DNA of 64,000 nt, from positions 124,001 to 188,000 of the forward strand of contig NZ_JADWPD010000014.1 in assembly GCF_017308975.1 (NCBI RefSeq). The letters are read 5' to 3'. Position numbers and translations under genes: made by a program. Shown in pieces: positions 44,312 through 53,245 of the stretch (positions within the stretch are counted from its first letter, which is position 1; each line of letters starts with the position of its first letter). The DNA comes from Amycolatopsis sp. MtRt-6. Lineage in GTDB: Bacteria; Actinomycetota; Actinomycetes; Mycobacteriales; Pseudonocardiaceae. Below the pieces are notes generated by a model. It made no database searches, was not told the origin of the DNA, and was given only the letters and a program-made list of their open reading frames with translations.

Positions 44312-46060
44312 GTGGACCAGGAGACGCTCACCACCGTGGTCGGCCGGGTGGCCGGCACCGAGGACTCGACGCCGCTGCAGTTCTGCGTGGCCGTCGATCC
44401 CGATGCCTATCTGCAGCTCGACGACGTCGTCGTGACCAGGCGGGAACTCCCCGGTCTCGGCGAAGTCACCTCCTACGGCGTGGTCACGCAGGTGACCGCG
44501 CGGCACGAGGGCGCCAGCTTCGGCAGCGACGTCTTCCTGATCTCCGACGGGGTCCTGCCCGCCCAGGTGCAGGAGATCGCGGAGATCGCCACCACCCGCG
44601 TCGAGCCCGAGTGCTACGTGCCGCCCAAGCCGGGCAGCCAGGTCCAGCGGGCCGTGGGGGAGGATCGCGCGCAGGCGCTGTACTTCGACAACATGACCCG
44701 CCAAGTGGCGGTGGGCCTGGGGCGGGACGGCGAACCCGTCTACCTCAACATGGACTTCCTCGACGGCACCCGCGGCGCGCACGTCAGCATCAGCGGCGTC
44801 TCCGGCGTGGCCACCAAGACGTCGTTCGCGTTGTTCCTGCTGCACTCGATCTTCCGCGGCGGCGCGCTGCCCAACGCCCACAACGCCAAGGCCCTCGTCT
44901 TCTCGGTCAAGGGCGAGGACCTGCTGTTCCTCGACACCCCGAACGTCCACCTCGACGAGAAGCTCACCGGCGAATACCTCAAGCTGGGCCTGCCCGCCGA
45001 GCCCTTCGCGTCCGTCGGCTTCTACGCGCCGCCCACGCCGTCGGACACCACGGGGAAGCCTTACGTCACCGGGCGGACCTCGGGCGTGGGCGCGTTCTGG
45101 TGGACCATCGCGGAGTTCTGCGCCCAGGACCTGCTGCCCTACGTCTTCGCCGACGCCGAAGACGAGCGCAACCAGTACACGATGGTCATCCACCAGGTCG
45201 CGAACCGGCTGCGCCTCGACAGCACCCCGGCGGGCAAGGACGGCGCCGCGAACGTCGACGGCGTCCTGTGCCGCACCTACGCCGAGCTCGTCGACGTCAT
45301 CTGCGAGCGCGTCACCGACGAGGAAACCCGCGCGAGCTGGGCGGGTGCGGTCACCGGGGCGGGCACGGTCAACGCCTTCATCCGCCGCCTGCGCTCGAGC
45401 CAGCGCGCCCTCTCCGGCCTCATCCGCGGCGACCTCGCCGACCACCCCGCGCGCCGGTTGTCCACGGAGAACCAGCAGGTGACCGTGGTGGACATCCACA
45501 ACCTCGTCGAGCGCGCGCAGCGGTTCGTCGTCGGCGTGACGCTGGCCGCGGAGACCGCGCGCAAGGAGGCGGCCGGCCCGGGCGGGCTGCTGTTCACCAT
45601 GCTGGACGAGCTCAACAAGTACGCGCCGCGGGAAGGCAGCAGCCCCATCAAGGAGGTGCTGCTGGACATCGCCGAGCGCGGCCGCTCCCTGGGCGTCATC
45701 CTGATCGGCGCGCAGCAGACCGCCAGCGAGGTCGAACGCCGCATCGTCAGCAACAGCTCGGTCCGCATCGTCGGGCGCCTCGACGCCGCCGAGGCTTCGC
45801 GGCCCGAGTACGGCTTCCTCCCGGCCAGCCAGCGGGTCCGCGCCACCCTGGCCACGCCGGGCACGATGTTCGTGAGCCAGCCGGAGATCCCGGTGCCGAT
45901 CGCCGTCGGCTTCCCGTTCCCCGCCTGGGCCACGCGGCTTTCCGAGGCCGGGCAGATCCCCTCGGCCACGGCCACGGCCACGTCGAAGAAGAGCGATCCC
46001 TTCGCCGGCCTCCCTTCGCGGGGCAGCGATCCCTTCGGTGACGACCCGCCACCGTTCTGA
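44312..46060 (+). CDS. HerA-like DNA translocase ATPase
   Basis: A 582-residue ATPase of the HerA/FtsK superfamily. An N-terminal HAS-barrel-like part (about residues 1-110, GRVAGTEDSTPLQFCVAVDPDAYLQLDDVVVT) is followed by a RecA-like domain. The P-loop region reads SGVSGVATKTS (about residue 160), where the Gly before the catalytic Lys is replaced by Thr. Walker B is LLFTMLDELNKY (about 429), with the downstream sensor GVILIGAQQTASEVERR and SNSSVRIVGRLD. The C-terminal tail is Pro/Asp-rich and contains DPF repeats. In archaea HerA hexamers drive NurA and work with Mre11-Rad50 at DNA ends. The same three partners follow here. GTG 44312 has GGGAG upstream and fits the domain start. Confidence 0.85.
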   Translation: MDQETLTTVVGRVAGTEDSTPLQFCVAVDPDAYLQLDDVVVTRRELPGLGEVTSYGVVTQVTARHEGASFGSDVFLISDGVLPAQVQEIAEIATTRVEPECYVPPKPGSQVQRAVGEDRAQALYFDNMTRQVAVGLGRDGEPVYLNMDFLDGTRGAHVSISGVSGVATKTSFALFLLHSIFRGGALPNAHNAKALVFSVKGEDLLFLDTPNVHLDEKLTGEYLKLGLPAEPFASVGFYAPPTPSDTTGKPYVTGRTSGVGAFWWTIAEFCAQDLLPYVFADAEDERNQYTMVIHQVANRLRLDSTPAGKDGAANVDGVLCRTYAELVDVICERVTDEETRASWAGAVTGAGTVNAFIRRLRSSQRALSGLIRGDLADHPARRLSTENQQVTVVDIHNLVERAQRFVVGVTLAAETARKEAAGPGGLLFTMLDELNKYAPREGSSPIKEVLLDIAERGRSLGVILIGAQQTASEVERRIVSNSSVRIVGRLDAAEASRPEYGFLPASQRVRATLATPGTMFVSQPEIPVPIAVGFPFPAWATRLSEAGQIPSATATATSKKSDPFAGLPSRGSDPFGDDPPPF

Positions 46061-46106
46061 GCCCACCGCGAGCCCACTGCCCACCACCCGAACGGAAGGA
46101 CGAAGT

Positions 46107-47267
46107 GTGAAGTTCCTGCACACCTCCGACTGGCACGTCGGCAAGACGCTCAAGGGCCGCAACCGCCTCGACGAGCAGCGGGCCGTGCTCGGCGAGATCG
46201 TCCGGATCGCGCGGGAGGAGCAGTTCGACGCGATCCTCGTCGCGGGCGACCTGTACGAGACGTCGGCGCCGTCGGCGGCCGCGCAGGAACTCGTGGTGCG
46301 GGCGCTGATGGCACTGCGCGAAACCGGTGCCGAGGTCGTCGCCATCGCCGGGAACCACGACCACGCCGCGACGTTCGAGGCGTACCGGCCGCTGCTGCTG
46401 GCCGCGGGCATCCAGCTCACCGGCGATCCCCGCCCGGTCCACGACGGCGGTGTCTTCTCGTTCGACGCGCGTTCGACGGGCGAGCGCGTCAACGTCGCGG
46501 TGCTGCCCTTCCTTTCCCAGCGCTACGCGGTCCGCGTCGCGGAGCTGCTCACCGGCACCCCGGCGGACAACGTCGGTGAGTACGACCAGCGCGTGCGCGA
46601 CATCCTGGAGCACCTCAAGACGGGTTTCACGCCCGGCGCGGTCAACCTCGTCATGGCGCACCTGACGGTGACCGGCGGGACGATGGGCGGCGGGGAACGC
46701 GCGGCGCAGTCCATCTTCGAGTACCACGTGCCCGCCACGGCGTTCGGCGCCGATCCGCACTACGTGGCGCTGGGCCACCTGCACCGGCGCCAGTCGCTGC
46801 CCGCCGCGTGCCCGGTGCACTACAGCGGATCGCCGTTCGCCGTCGACTTCGGCGAGCAGGACAACACGAGTGTCGTGCTGGCGGTGGAGGTGAGTCCTGC
46901 GACGCCGGCGAAGATCACCGACATCCCGCTGAAAGCGGGGCGGAAGCTGCGCACGGTCCACGGCACGGTGGCGGAACTGACCGGCCGCGCCGAGGAGTTC
47001 GGTGACGACTACCTGCGCGTCTACATCCGCGAAGCGACCAGGGCCGGCCTGCGCGAGGAGATCCAGGAAGCCCTGCCGAACGCCCTGGAAATCCGCATCG
47101 ACCCGGAGTTCGCCGCGCCGGTGACGACGTCGAACGGCGACCGCGCGGTCGCGGACCGTTCGCCGGGGGAGCTGTTCGCGAGCTACTGCGCCGAACGCAC
47201 GGTCGAGGACAAGCGCGTGCAGGCGCTCTTCGCGCGGCTGCACGACGAAGAGACGAGCGGGGTGTGA
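46107..47267 (+). CDS. sbcD: SbcD/Mre11-type exonuclease subunit
   Basis: A 386-residue metallophosphoesterase nuclease. The metal-binding motifs are in order: HTSDWHVGK, VAGDLYE, IAGNHDH, VMAHLTVTGG and ALGHLHRRQ, followed by a capping domain. With SbcC it cleaves hairpins and processes double-strand-break ends. GTG 46107 has GAAGGA six bases before it and begins exactly at MKFLHTSDW. It lies 46 bases after herA and one base before sbcC. Confidence 0.95.
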   Translation: MKFLHTSDWHVGKTLKGRNRLDEQRAVLGEIVRIAREEQFDAILVAGDLYETSAPSAAAQELVVRALMALRETGAEVVAIAGNHDHAATFEAYRPLLLAAGIQLTGDPRPVHDGGVFSFDARSTGERVNVAVLPFLSQRYAVRVAELLTGTPADNVGEYDQRVRDILEHLKTGFTPGAVNLVMAHLTVTGGTMGGGERAAQSIFEYHVPATAFGADPHYVALGHLHRRQSLPAACPVHYSGSPFAVDFGEQDNTSVVLAVEVSPATPAKITDIPLKAGRKLRTVHGTVAELTGRAEEFGDDYLRVYIREATRAGLREEIQEALPNALEIRIDPEFAAPVTTSNGDRAVADRSPGELFASYCAERTVEDKRVQALFARLHDEETSGV

Positions 47268-47268
47268 C

Positions 47269-50200
47269 ATGCGGCCAGTGCTGCTGGAGATGACCGGCTT
47301 CGCGTCCTTCCGCGAGAAGACCGAAGTCAGCTTCGAAGACACCGATTACTTCGCGCTCGTCGGGCCGACCGGCGCGGGCAAGAGCACGGTCATCGACGCG
47401 CTCACCTTCGCGTTGTACGGCTCGGTCGCCCGCTGGGACCACGAAGGGCTCGTCGCGCCCGCGCTCGCCCCGACGGTGAACCGCGCGACCGTGCGGCTGG
47501 TCTTCGACGCCGGCGGCGCCCGCTACCACGTGGTGCGGGAAGTCCGGCGCAGCGGCGGGAAGAAACCCACGGTCAGCGTCAAGAACGTGCGCCTGGAACG
47601 GCTGATCGACCCCGCCGCGTTCGGCGGGCCGGAGGACGACGCCGATCCCGTCGCCGCGGACTCCGAGGTCACCCCGGCGGTCGAACGCCTGCTCGGGTTG
47701 ACGTTCAAGCACTTCTGCACCTGCGTGGCGCTGCCCCAGGGCGACTTCGCCGAGTTCCTGCACGCGAAGGCCGCCGACCGGCAGAAGATCCTCATCAAGC
47801 TGCTGGGCCTGGAGGTCTACGAGCGGATCGGCCGCCGGGCCGGCGTGACGGCGGAGCAGCAGAAGCAGCGCGCCGCCGTCCTCACCGAACAGCTCGGCAG
47901 CTACGCCGACGCCACCGAAGAAGCCGTCGCCGAGCTGGCCGCGCGGATGACGGCCCTGGAAGAACTGGACTCGCGGGTGAACGCGGCCCTGCCGGGGTTG
48001 ACCGACGCCACCCGCGCGCACGACGAAGCCCGCCAACGCGTCGTCGCGCTCACGAGCGAGCTGGAAGTCCTCGACGGTGTAACACGCCCGGCCGGTGTCG
48101 AAGACCTCGAAACCCGGCGTCGCGCGGCAGCGGACGCGGCCACGGCCGCCCGGACCGCGCTGGAGGCGGCGGAAACGGCGGACGAAACCGCCCGGGCCGC
48201 CCTCGCCGCGGCACCCGACCGGGGCGAGCTGGAACGGATCCGGGCCGCTCGCACCGAACTCGCCGACATCGAGCAGGCCCTCCCGCGCCTCGACGAAGCG
48301 GCGAAAGCGGCGAAGCAGGCGAAGGAAGCTGCTGCCACGGCGGCGAGCGAAGCGGTGTCCGTCCTCGACGCGGCCCGGGCGAACCGGGACCGGACAGCCC
48401 GGGCGGCCGAGGACACCGCCGCCGAAGCCGCCCGCGCCCGGCAGGACCGCGACCGGCTCGCCGGCCTGCGGCCGCCGGCGGATCTCGGGGACCTGTCGGC
48501 GGAATCGGCGAAGGTGGCCCAGCGCGCGGCGGCCGCCGACGCGCGCCTGCGGACCGCGGAGGCCGCCGACGCCGAAGCACGCCAGGCCCTGGAAGCGCAG
48601 CCCGACGTCGCCCCGCTCGCGGCCGCGCGGTCCGATGCCCGCACGCTCTACACGATCTGCGACGCGCAGCGCAAAGCCGCGCCGGAGCAGGCCGCTCGCC
48701 GGGCCGGGCTCGCAACGGCGCGGGCGACCCTCGCCGCCGCCGACGCCGAGCTCACCGCGGCGAAGACCGCGCTGGCCGAAGCCGAGCGGGCCGGGCAGGC
48801 GCTGGTGCTGCGGGCCGGGCTCGCCGTCGGGCACCCGTGCCCGGTGTGCGAGCGGGAAGTCACGGCCCTGCCGGACGCCGGCGGCCACGCCCACCTGGCC
48901 GAGGCCCGCGAACGCCTCGAGCGTGCCGAACGGGACCGCACGGCCGCGGAGTCCGCGGTGCGCAAGCTGGAACGGGCGGTCGACCGCGACGCCGACTCGG
49001 CCGCGTCGGCGGCCGCGCAGGCGGAAGAACTGCGCGCGGTGCTCGCGGAGGTCGACGGCCCGCCGGCGTCGGCGGTGCTGCTGCGGCCGGTCGAGGCGGC
49101 TTTCGCCGAGCAGGATTTCGCGGACCTCGTCGCCGCGGTGCGCGAGCGGGGCGAGTGGCTGTCGAGGACGATCGACGGCCGCACCCGCGTCGCCGAAGCC
49201 GCGCGCGCCGCCGACGCGGAACTGGCCGCGGCCCGCGCCGAACGCACGAAGGCACAGCAAGCGGCCGAAGTCGTGGCGCAGTCGTTCGCGGCGGCCCGCG
49301 AGGCCTTGCGAGCCGCCCGCGATCCGCTGGTGGAGCTGGGGGCGCCCGCGCTCGACGGCGACGACGTCCCGGCGGGGTGGCAGCGCCTCACCACGTGGGC
49401 GGCTTCCGCGCTGGACGAACGGCGCACCGTGCTGGCCGCCCTCGAAGCGGCCGCCGAAGCCGCGGGCAAGGAAGCCGTCGTGGCGGCGGAGGACTTCCGG
49501 ACCGCCGAGCGGGACGCCGAGCAGCGGCGCACCCGGGCGGTCGACACGGGGCTGGCCGAGCAGGCGGCGAGCACCGGACTGGCGGCCGCCCGGCAACGGC
49601 AGGCGGAACTGGCGGCGGCCCTCGACGGCGCGCCCGCCGCCGACGTGGTCGCCGAGCAGCTCGCCCGCGTCGCGGAACTCGAGCGGGCCGCGAAAACGGC
49701 GGACGCCGGGCTGCGGACGGCCCGCGCGACCGCGAAACAAGCCGCGGACAGCCAGGCGGAGGTCGCGAAGCAGGTCGACGCCGAACGGCAGAAGCTGTTC
49801 CGGGCGCGCGACCCGCTGGTCGGCCTGGGCGCCCCGCCGATCGACGGAGAAAGCCTCCTCGACGCCTGGACCGCCCTCACGGACTGGGCCGCCGGGCAGG
49901 CGAAGGCCCACCGCGAGCGGCTGGCCGTCGCGAAGACTGCCGAGGGCGAAGCCGCCGAAGCGTTGCAAGCGGCCGAACGCGCGGTCGCCGCCGACGTCAC
50001 CGCGCTCGGGGTGACCCTGCCGGAGGGGCCGGTGCGCGACCGCGTCCCGGTCGCCGTCGCGGCCGCGCGCGCCCGGGCCGAAGCCGACCACGCCGACATG
50101 AAACGGCGGGTCGCGCACGTGGCCGGGCTGCACGAAGACATCGCGGCCGCGGAGTCCGACGCCCAGGTCGCGCGGCTGCTCGCGGATCTGCTGCGCTCGG

Positions 50201-50670
50201 ACAAGTTCCCGCGCTGGCTGATCGCGGGGGCGCTCGACACGCTGGTCGCCGAGGCTTCCGCGTCGCTGCTCGAACTGTCCGGCGGCCAGTTCGAGCTGAC
50301 CCACGACAAGGGCGACTTCCTGGTGGTGGACCACAACGAGGCCGACGCCCGGCGCCCGGTGAAGACCCTGTCCGGCGGCGAGACGTTCCAGGCGTCGCTC
50401 GCCCTGGCCCTGGCGCTGTCTTCGCAGCTCGGCGCCATGGCCGCCGAAGGAGCGACCAAGCTGGAGTCGATCTTCCTCGACGAGGGCTTCGGCACGCTGG
50501 ACGAGGCCACCCTCGACGTCGTGGCGTCCACTTTGGAGAACCTCGCCGCGTCCGGCTCCCGGATGGTCGGGGTGATCACGCACGTGCCGGCGCTCGCCGA
50601 GCGCGTCCCGGTGCGGTTCCTGGTCACCCGGGACGGCACCGGCTCGCACATCGCCAGGGAGGGCGCGTGA
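47269..50670 (+). CDS. sbcC: SbcC/Rad50-type SMC-like ATPase
   Basis: A 1133-residue SMC-family ATPase. Walker A is GPTGAGKSTVIDALTFALYG (about residue 35), the Q-loop region is LPQGDFAEFLHA, and long Ala/Glu/Arg-rich coiled coils flank the zinc hook CPVC (about residue 524). The ABC signature LSGGETFQASLALALALSSQL (about 1035) and Walker B ESIFLDEGFGTLD (about 1068) close the head. It tethers and unwinds DNA ends for SbcD. It starts one base after sbcD stops, and its TGA overlaps the GTG of the NurA-like gene. Confidence 0.95.
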   Translation: MRPVLLEMTGFASFREKTEVSFEDTDYFALVGPTGAGKSTVIDALTFALYGSVARWDHEGLVAPALAPTVNRATVRLVFDAGGARYHVVREVRRSGGKKPTVSVKNVRLERLIDPAAFGGPEDDADPVAADSEVTPAVERLLGLTFKHFCTCVALPQGDFAEFLHAKAADRQKILIKLLGLEVYERIGRRAGVTAEQQKQRAAVLTEQLGSYADATEEAVAELAARMTALEELDSRVNAALPGLTDATRAHDEARQRVVALTSELEVLDGVTRPAGVEDLETRRRAAADAATAARTALEAAETADETARAALAAAPDRGELERIRAARTELADIEQALPRLDEAAKAAKQAKEAAATAASEAVSVLDAARANRDRTARAAEDTAAEAARARQDRDRLAGLRPPADLGDLSAESAKVAQRAAAADARLRTAEAADAEARQALEAQPDVAPLAAARSDARTLYTICDAQRKAAPEQAARRAGLATARATLAAADAELTAAKTALAEAERAGQALVLRAGLAVGHPCPVCEREVTALPDAGGHAHLAEARERLERAERDRTAAESAVRKLERAVDRDADSAASAAAQAEELRAVLAEVDGPPASAVLLRPVEAAFAEQDFADLVAAVRERGEWLSRTIDGRTRVAEAARAADAELAAARAERTKAQQAAEVVAQSFAAAREALRAARDPLVELGAPALDGDDVPAGWQRLTTWAASALDERRTVLAALEAAAEAAGKEAVVAAEDFRTAERDAEQRRTRAVDTGLAEQAASTGLAAARQRQAELAAALDGAPAADVVAEQLARVAELERAAKTADAGLRTARATAKQAADSQAEVAKQVDAERQKLFRARDPLVGLGAPPIDGESLLDAWTALTDWAAGQAKAHRERLAVAKTAEGEAAEALQAAERAVAADVTALGVTLPEGPVRDRVPVAVAAARARAEADHADMKRRVAHVAGLHEDIAAAESDAQVARLLADLLRSDKFPRWLIAGALDTLVAEASASLLELSGGQFELTHDKGDFLVVDHNEADARRPVKTLSGGETFQASLALALALSSQLGAMAAEGATKLESIFLDEGFGTLDEATLDVVASTLENLAASGSRMVGVITHVPALAERVPVRFLVTRDGTGSHIAREGA

Positions 50671-51638
50671 CCGCGATCGCCGGGATGAACTTCAGCATCG
50701 ACGCCTGGGACCCGGGCTACGGCAGCTCGATGGAGGCCGAGGAGCTCGGCCGGTCCCAGGCCGAGGTGGAGCTCGACGTCGAGGTCCCCGAGGCCGAATG
50801 GGCGCCGATCGACCCGTCGCCGGTCCCGGCGCCGGAAGCGGTGCTGTTCGTCGACGGCGTCCGCCGGATCGACGCGCGCGTCTGGATCGACGACCCGGCC
50901 GGCACGAACTCGGCGTCCATCGGCATCTGCGCGTCCTACGCGGCGGGGGTCGTGTGCTGCTGCGAGGGACAGGCCCACGTCGTCGGCACCGACGTCCGGC
51001 GGGGGCTGTTCACCGTCGCCCCGCGGGCCGACGACATCGTCACCCCGGCCGGGATCTACACGGCGCACCGCGCGGCGGCCAAGGAGGACAAGCCGCTGCC
51101 GGTGGTGCTGTCCTCGGCGTTGCAGGAGCAGCTGGCGCTGGCCGAGGAGGAGACGGCGGTCAAGGCGCGCACGGCGGGGCACGCGCGCGACGACCTGCTC
51201 GTGGTCGACGGCCCGCTGCGCGGCCGCGCGCACCTCGACCGGGCGGTCGGGTTCATCAAGAGCCACCAGACGACGTACCTGCCCGGCGAGCTCAACGCGC
51301 TGGTCGGCAGCCTCGGCGCGCACCAGCGGACGCCGGTGTTCCTGATGGGCACGACGTGGGTGCGGCATTCGTGGTACCTGCGGCTGCCGTCGGCCGGCGG
51401 GCCGCCGTGGTCCGGGGTCGTGCGCGTGGAGGCGGCGCCGCACCTCGGCCGCGAGCAGGTTGCCGAGCTGGCGAACGTCACCCAGTCGGTGCTGGGGCGG
51501 TTTGCGTCGGTCGCCTACAAGGACTCCCGGGCGCCGCAGAACCTCTACCCGATCGCCGGGCTCGAGCGCGACCTGCGCCACCGCCTCGGCGACCAGCAGT
51601 TCGTCTACCGGGCGCTGCGGCTGGCCGCGGCCCGCTGA
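50667..51638 (+). CDS. NurA-domain nuclease
   Basis: A 323-residue protein that fits the NurA 5'-3' nuclease fold. An early strand carries the acidic residue (VLFVDGVRRIDARVW, Asp near residue 62), Glu-rich helices precede a second acidic strand (DDLLVVDGPL, near residue 181) followed by the typical GFIKSHQ, and the C-terminal YPIAGLERDLRHRLGDQQFVYRALR helix closes the domain. It has no signal peptide or membrane segment. The GTG overlaps the sbcC stop (GTGA), and HerA is encoded three genes upstream, so the operon contains all four partners of the archaeal HerA-NurA/Mre11-Rad50 end-resection machinery. The domain call is by motif pattern and context. Confidence 0.78.
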   Translation: MTAIAGMNFSIDAWDPGYGSSMEAEELGRSQAEVELDVEVPEAEWAPIDPSPVPAPEAVLFVDGVRRIDARVWIDDPAGTNSASIGICASYAAGVVCCCEGQAHVVGTDVRRGLFTVAPRADDIVTPAGIYTAHRAAAKEDKPLPVVLSSALQEQLALAEEETAVKARTAGHARDDLLVVDGPLRGRAHLDRAVGFIKSHQTTYLPGELNALVGSLGAHQRTPVFLMGTTWVRHSWYLRLPSAGGPPWSGVVRVEAAPHLGREQVAELANVTQSVLGRFASVAYKDSRAPQNLYPIAGLERDLRHRLGDQQFVYRALRLAAAR

Positions 51639-51644
51639 CCCGGC

Positions 51645-51680
51645 CCCGGGGCGGCGATCTGGGGAATGCGCCGCCCCGGG
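51645..51680. terminator. Bidirectional terminator after the HerA-SbcCD-NurA operon
   Basis: CCCGGGGCGGCG (51645-51656) pairs perfectly with CGCCGCCCCGGG (51669-51680), between two convergent genes. Confidence 0.8.
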
Positions 51681-51696
51681 TGTCCGGTGTGGAGGG

Positions 51697-52191
51697 TCAG
51701 GCCAGCGAGCCGTCCCCGGTCTGCGGCGCCCCCGCCGGCTTGACCGCGACCTGCGGTTTCGCGGGCTTGGCCGGTTTCGCCGGCTTCGGCTTGGTGGTGG
51801 GCGGCTTCGGCTTCGTCGTCGACGGCTTCGTCGTGGTGGGCGGCGGGGTGCCGGTGATCGTGAAGGAGCCGACCGCCTTCCGGCCGTCCTGGCACGGGAA
51901 GGAGGCGGTGTACTTGCCGGGCCGCTGGATCGCCGTCGTGCTGCCACCCATCCGGCCCCAGTTGCCCATGCCGACCATCGTGATCGGAGCGGTGAAGCCC
52001 GCCGACGTGACCGGCCCGGCCGGCGTGCACCCGTGGCTCATCCCCGTGTACACCTGCGCGTCGATCCGGCCGCCGGGCTCGACCTCCGAAGTCAGGATCC
52101 ACCCGACCTCGTCGGCCGCACTGGCCGGAGCCGGCAGGGCGAGCGTTGCCGCGCTCGCGGCCAGCAGGCCGATCAGGGTCTTCTTGACCAT
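51697..52191 (-). CDS. Secreted protein with Pro/Thr/Lys-rich tail
   Basis: A 164-residue exported protein. It has a signal peptide (MVKKTLIGLLAASAATLALPAPASA, cleavage after ASA), a small beta-rich domain of about 85 residues with a Cys pair (GCTPAG and FPCQDG), and a low-complexity tail of PTTTKP and KPAKPAKP units (residues 112-150) typical of cell-wall-spanning linkers. There is no LPxTG motif. GAGAGGGG precedes the ATG. The family is not recognised. It is followed by a lipoprotein gene on the same strand, about 65 bases apart. Confidence 0.75.
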   Translation of the reverse strand: MVKKTLIGLLAASAATLALPAPASAADEVGWILTSEVEPGGRIDAQVYTGMSHGCTPAGPVTSAGFTAPITMVGMGNWGRMGGSTTAIQRPGKYTASFPCQDGRKAVGSFTITGTPPPTTTKPSTTKPKPPTTKPKPAKPAKPAKPQVAVKPAGAPQTGDGSLA

Positions 52192-52256
52192 GGTTCAGTC
52201 CCCTCTCGTTGGTGGTCTCTCCACGCTCGAGCCGGGGAAACGGTTGAGCCGCGGTC

Positions 52257-52844
52257 TCAGGCCCGGCAGCCGGGCGCGGTCGCGGCGGCCGTCATCAGCT
52301 CCGGGGACGCCGTCACGGCGCCGACCGGGTCGTAGGTGCCGTCGAGGTCACGCTGCGCCTGCTCGACGGCGTCGGCAGCCGGGGCCTGGGACGCTTCGTC
52401 GCCCCGCTTCGCGCGGTCGAGCTTGGCCTTCGCCTCGATGGCGCGGTCGCGGGCCTTCGTGAACTTCGCGACGAAGCCCTGCCGCACGGTCTCGCCGAGC
52501 GGCACCGGCGCGGGCGGCAGCGCGGTCAGCTTGTCCACCGCCTCGCCGGTGCGGGCCGCGATGCCGCCCAGCGTCGCGCTGAGCGCCTTCTGCGACTCGG
52601 CGATCGACTGGGGCGACGGCCGGCCGGTCTCGGCTTCCCGGTTGGTGCGCTCCCGGTAGCCGTGGACGGCGGCGCAGAAGCCGTCCATCCACCTGACGGC
52701 CGCCGGGTCGGCGGCCGGCTGGACCGGGATGGTCTGGACCGGGCTCGGCTTCTCGGCGGCAGGCGGCGGCGCCGGCGCGGCCGGATTGTTCCCGCACGCG
52801 GTCAGCAGCAGGCAGGCGCCGAGCAGAGCGGCAGCGATCTTCAT
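52257..52844 (-). CDS. Putative lipoprotein
   Basis: A 195-residue protein with a lipoprotein signal, MKIAAALLGACLLLTACGN (lipobox LTAC), a Pro/Ala-rich linker, and a helical domain (ADPAAVRWMDGFCAAVHGYRERTN to ELMTAAATAPGC) with two Cys that could pair. It is probably anchored on the outer face of the membrane. The open frame extends upstream, but ATG 52844 with a G-rich ribosome site starts the signal peptide. No function can be assigned. Confidence 0.78.
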   Translation of the reverse strand: MKIAAALLGACLLLTACGNNPAAPAPPPAAEKPSPVQTIPVQPAADPAAVRWMDGFCAAVHGYRERTNREAETGRPSPQSIAESQKALSATLGGIAARTGEAVDKLTALPPAPVPLGETVRQGFVAKFTKARDRAIEAKAKLDRAKRGDEASQAPAADAVEQAQRDLDGTYDPVGAVTASPELMTAAATAPGCRA

Positions 52845-52897
52845 TCCGAACCCCCTCGTGTTTGCCGGTACACGCGCGAGGGGCCCGGAAGGTTGCG

Positions 52898-53152
52898 TCA
52901 GGCCGCGGCGAGCGTACCGCCGAGTGCCCGGGCGCCGGCCTCGGTGAGCTCGGCCCGCGTCCACTGCCCGACGGCGACGACCCGCGCGGGCCGGATCAGC
53001 CCGGCCCGCGCCAGCTGGTGCGCGGTGGCCTGGTCGCAGCACGGCAGGCCGTCGACCCGCAGGTCGGGCTCGCAGCTGCAGGTGAGTTCGGCGCGGCCGG
53101 CCCCGACGGCCCGCAACATCGCCATCGCCCGGCGATTCAGTTCGGTGTCCAT
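52898..53152 (-). CDS. Small hypothetical protein with a Cys-rich centre
   Basis: An 84-residue frame: a basic helical start (MDTELNRRAMAMLRAVGAGRAEL), four cysteines in TCSCEPDLRVDGLPCCDQ that could bind a metal, then RPARVVAVGQWTRAELTEAGARAL. The latter resembles a small winged-helix-like or regulatory fold. GAGGGGG lies six bases before ATG 53152 and directly abuts the outer ATG, so the inner one is chosen. No family recognised. Confidence 0.6.
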   Translation of the reverse strand: MDTELNRRAMAMLRAVGAGRAELTCSCEPDLRVDGLPCCDQATAHQLARAGLIRPARVVAVGQWTRAELTEAGARALGGTLAAA

Positions 53153-53245
53153 GGTCATCCCCCTCTGTGGTGCCGACTATGAGGAGACGTGGCCGGGGTC
53201 ACCGAATACGCGATTTCGGCCAGGGTCACCCGAACGGGGGCAGGG

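Noticed and set aside
46915..50649. 1244-codon minus-strand open frame opposite sbcC
   Set aside because: It mirrors the Ala/Arg/Glu-rich coiled-coil codons of sbcC, with no motif of its own and no promoter or ribosome site.
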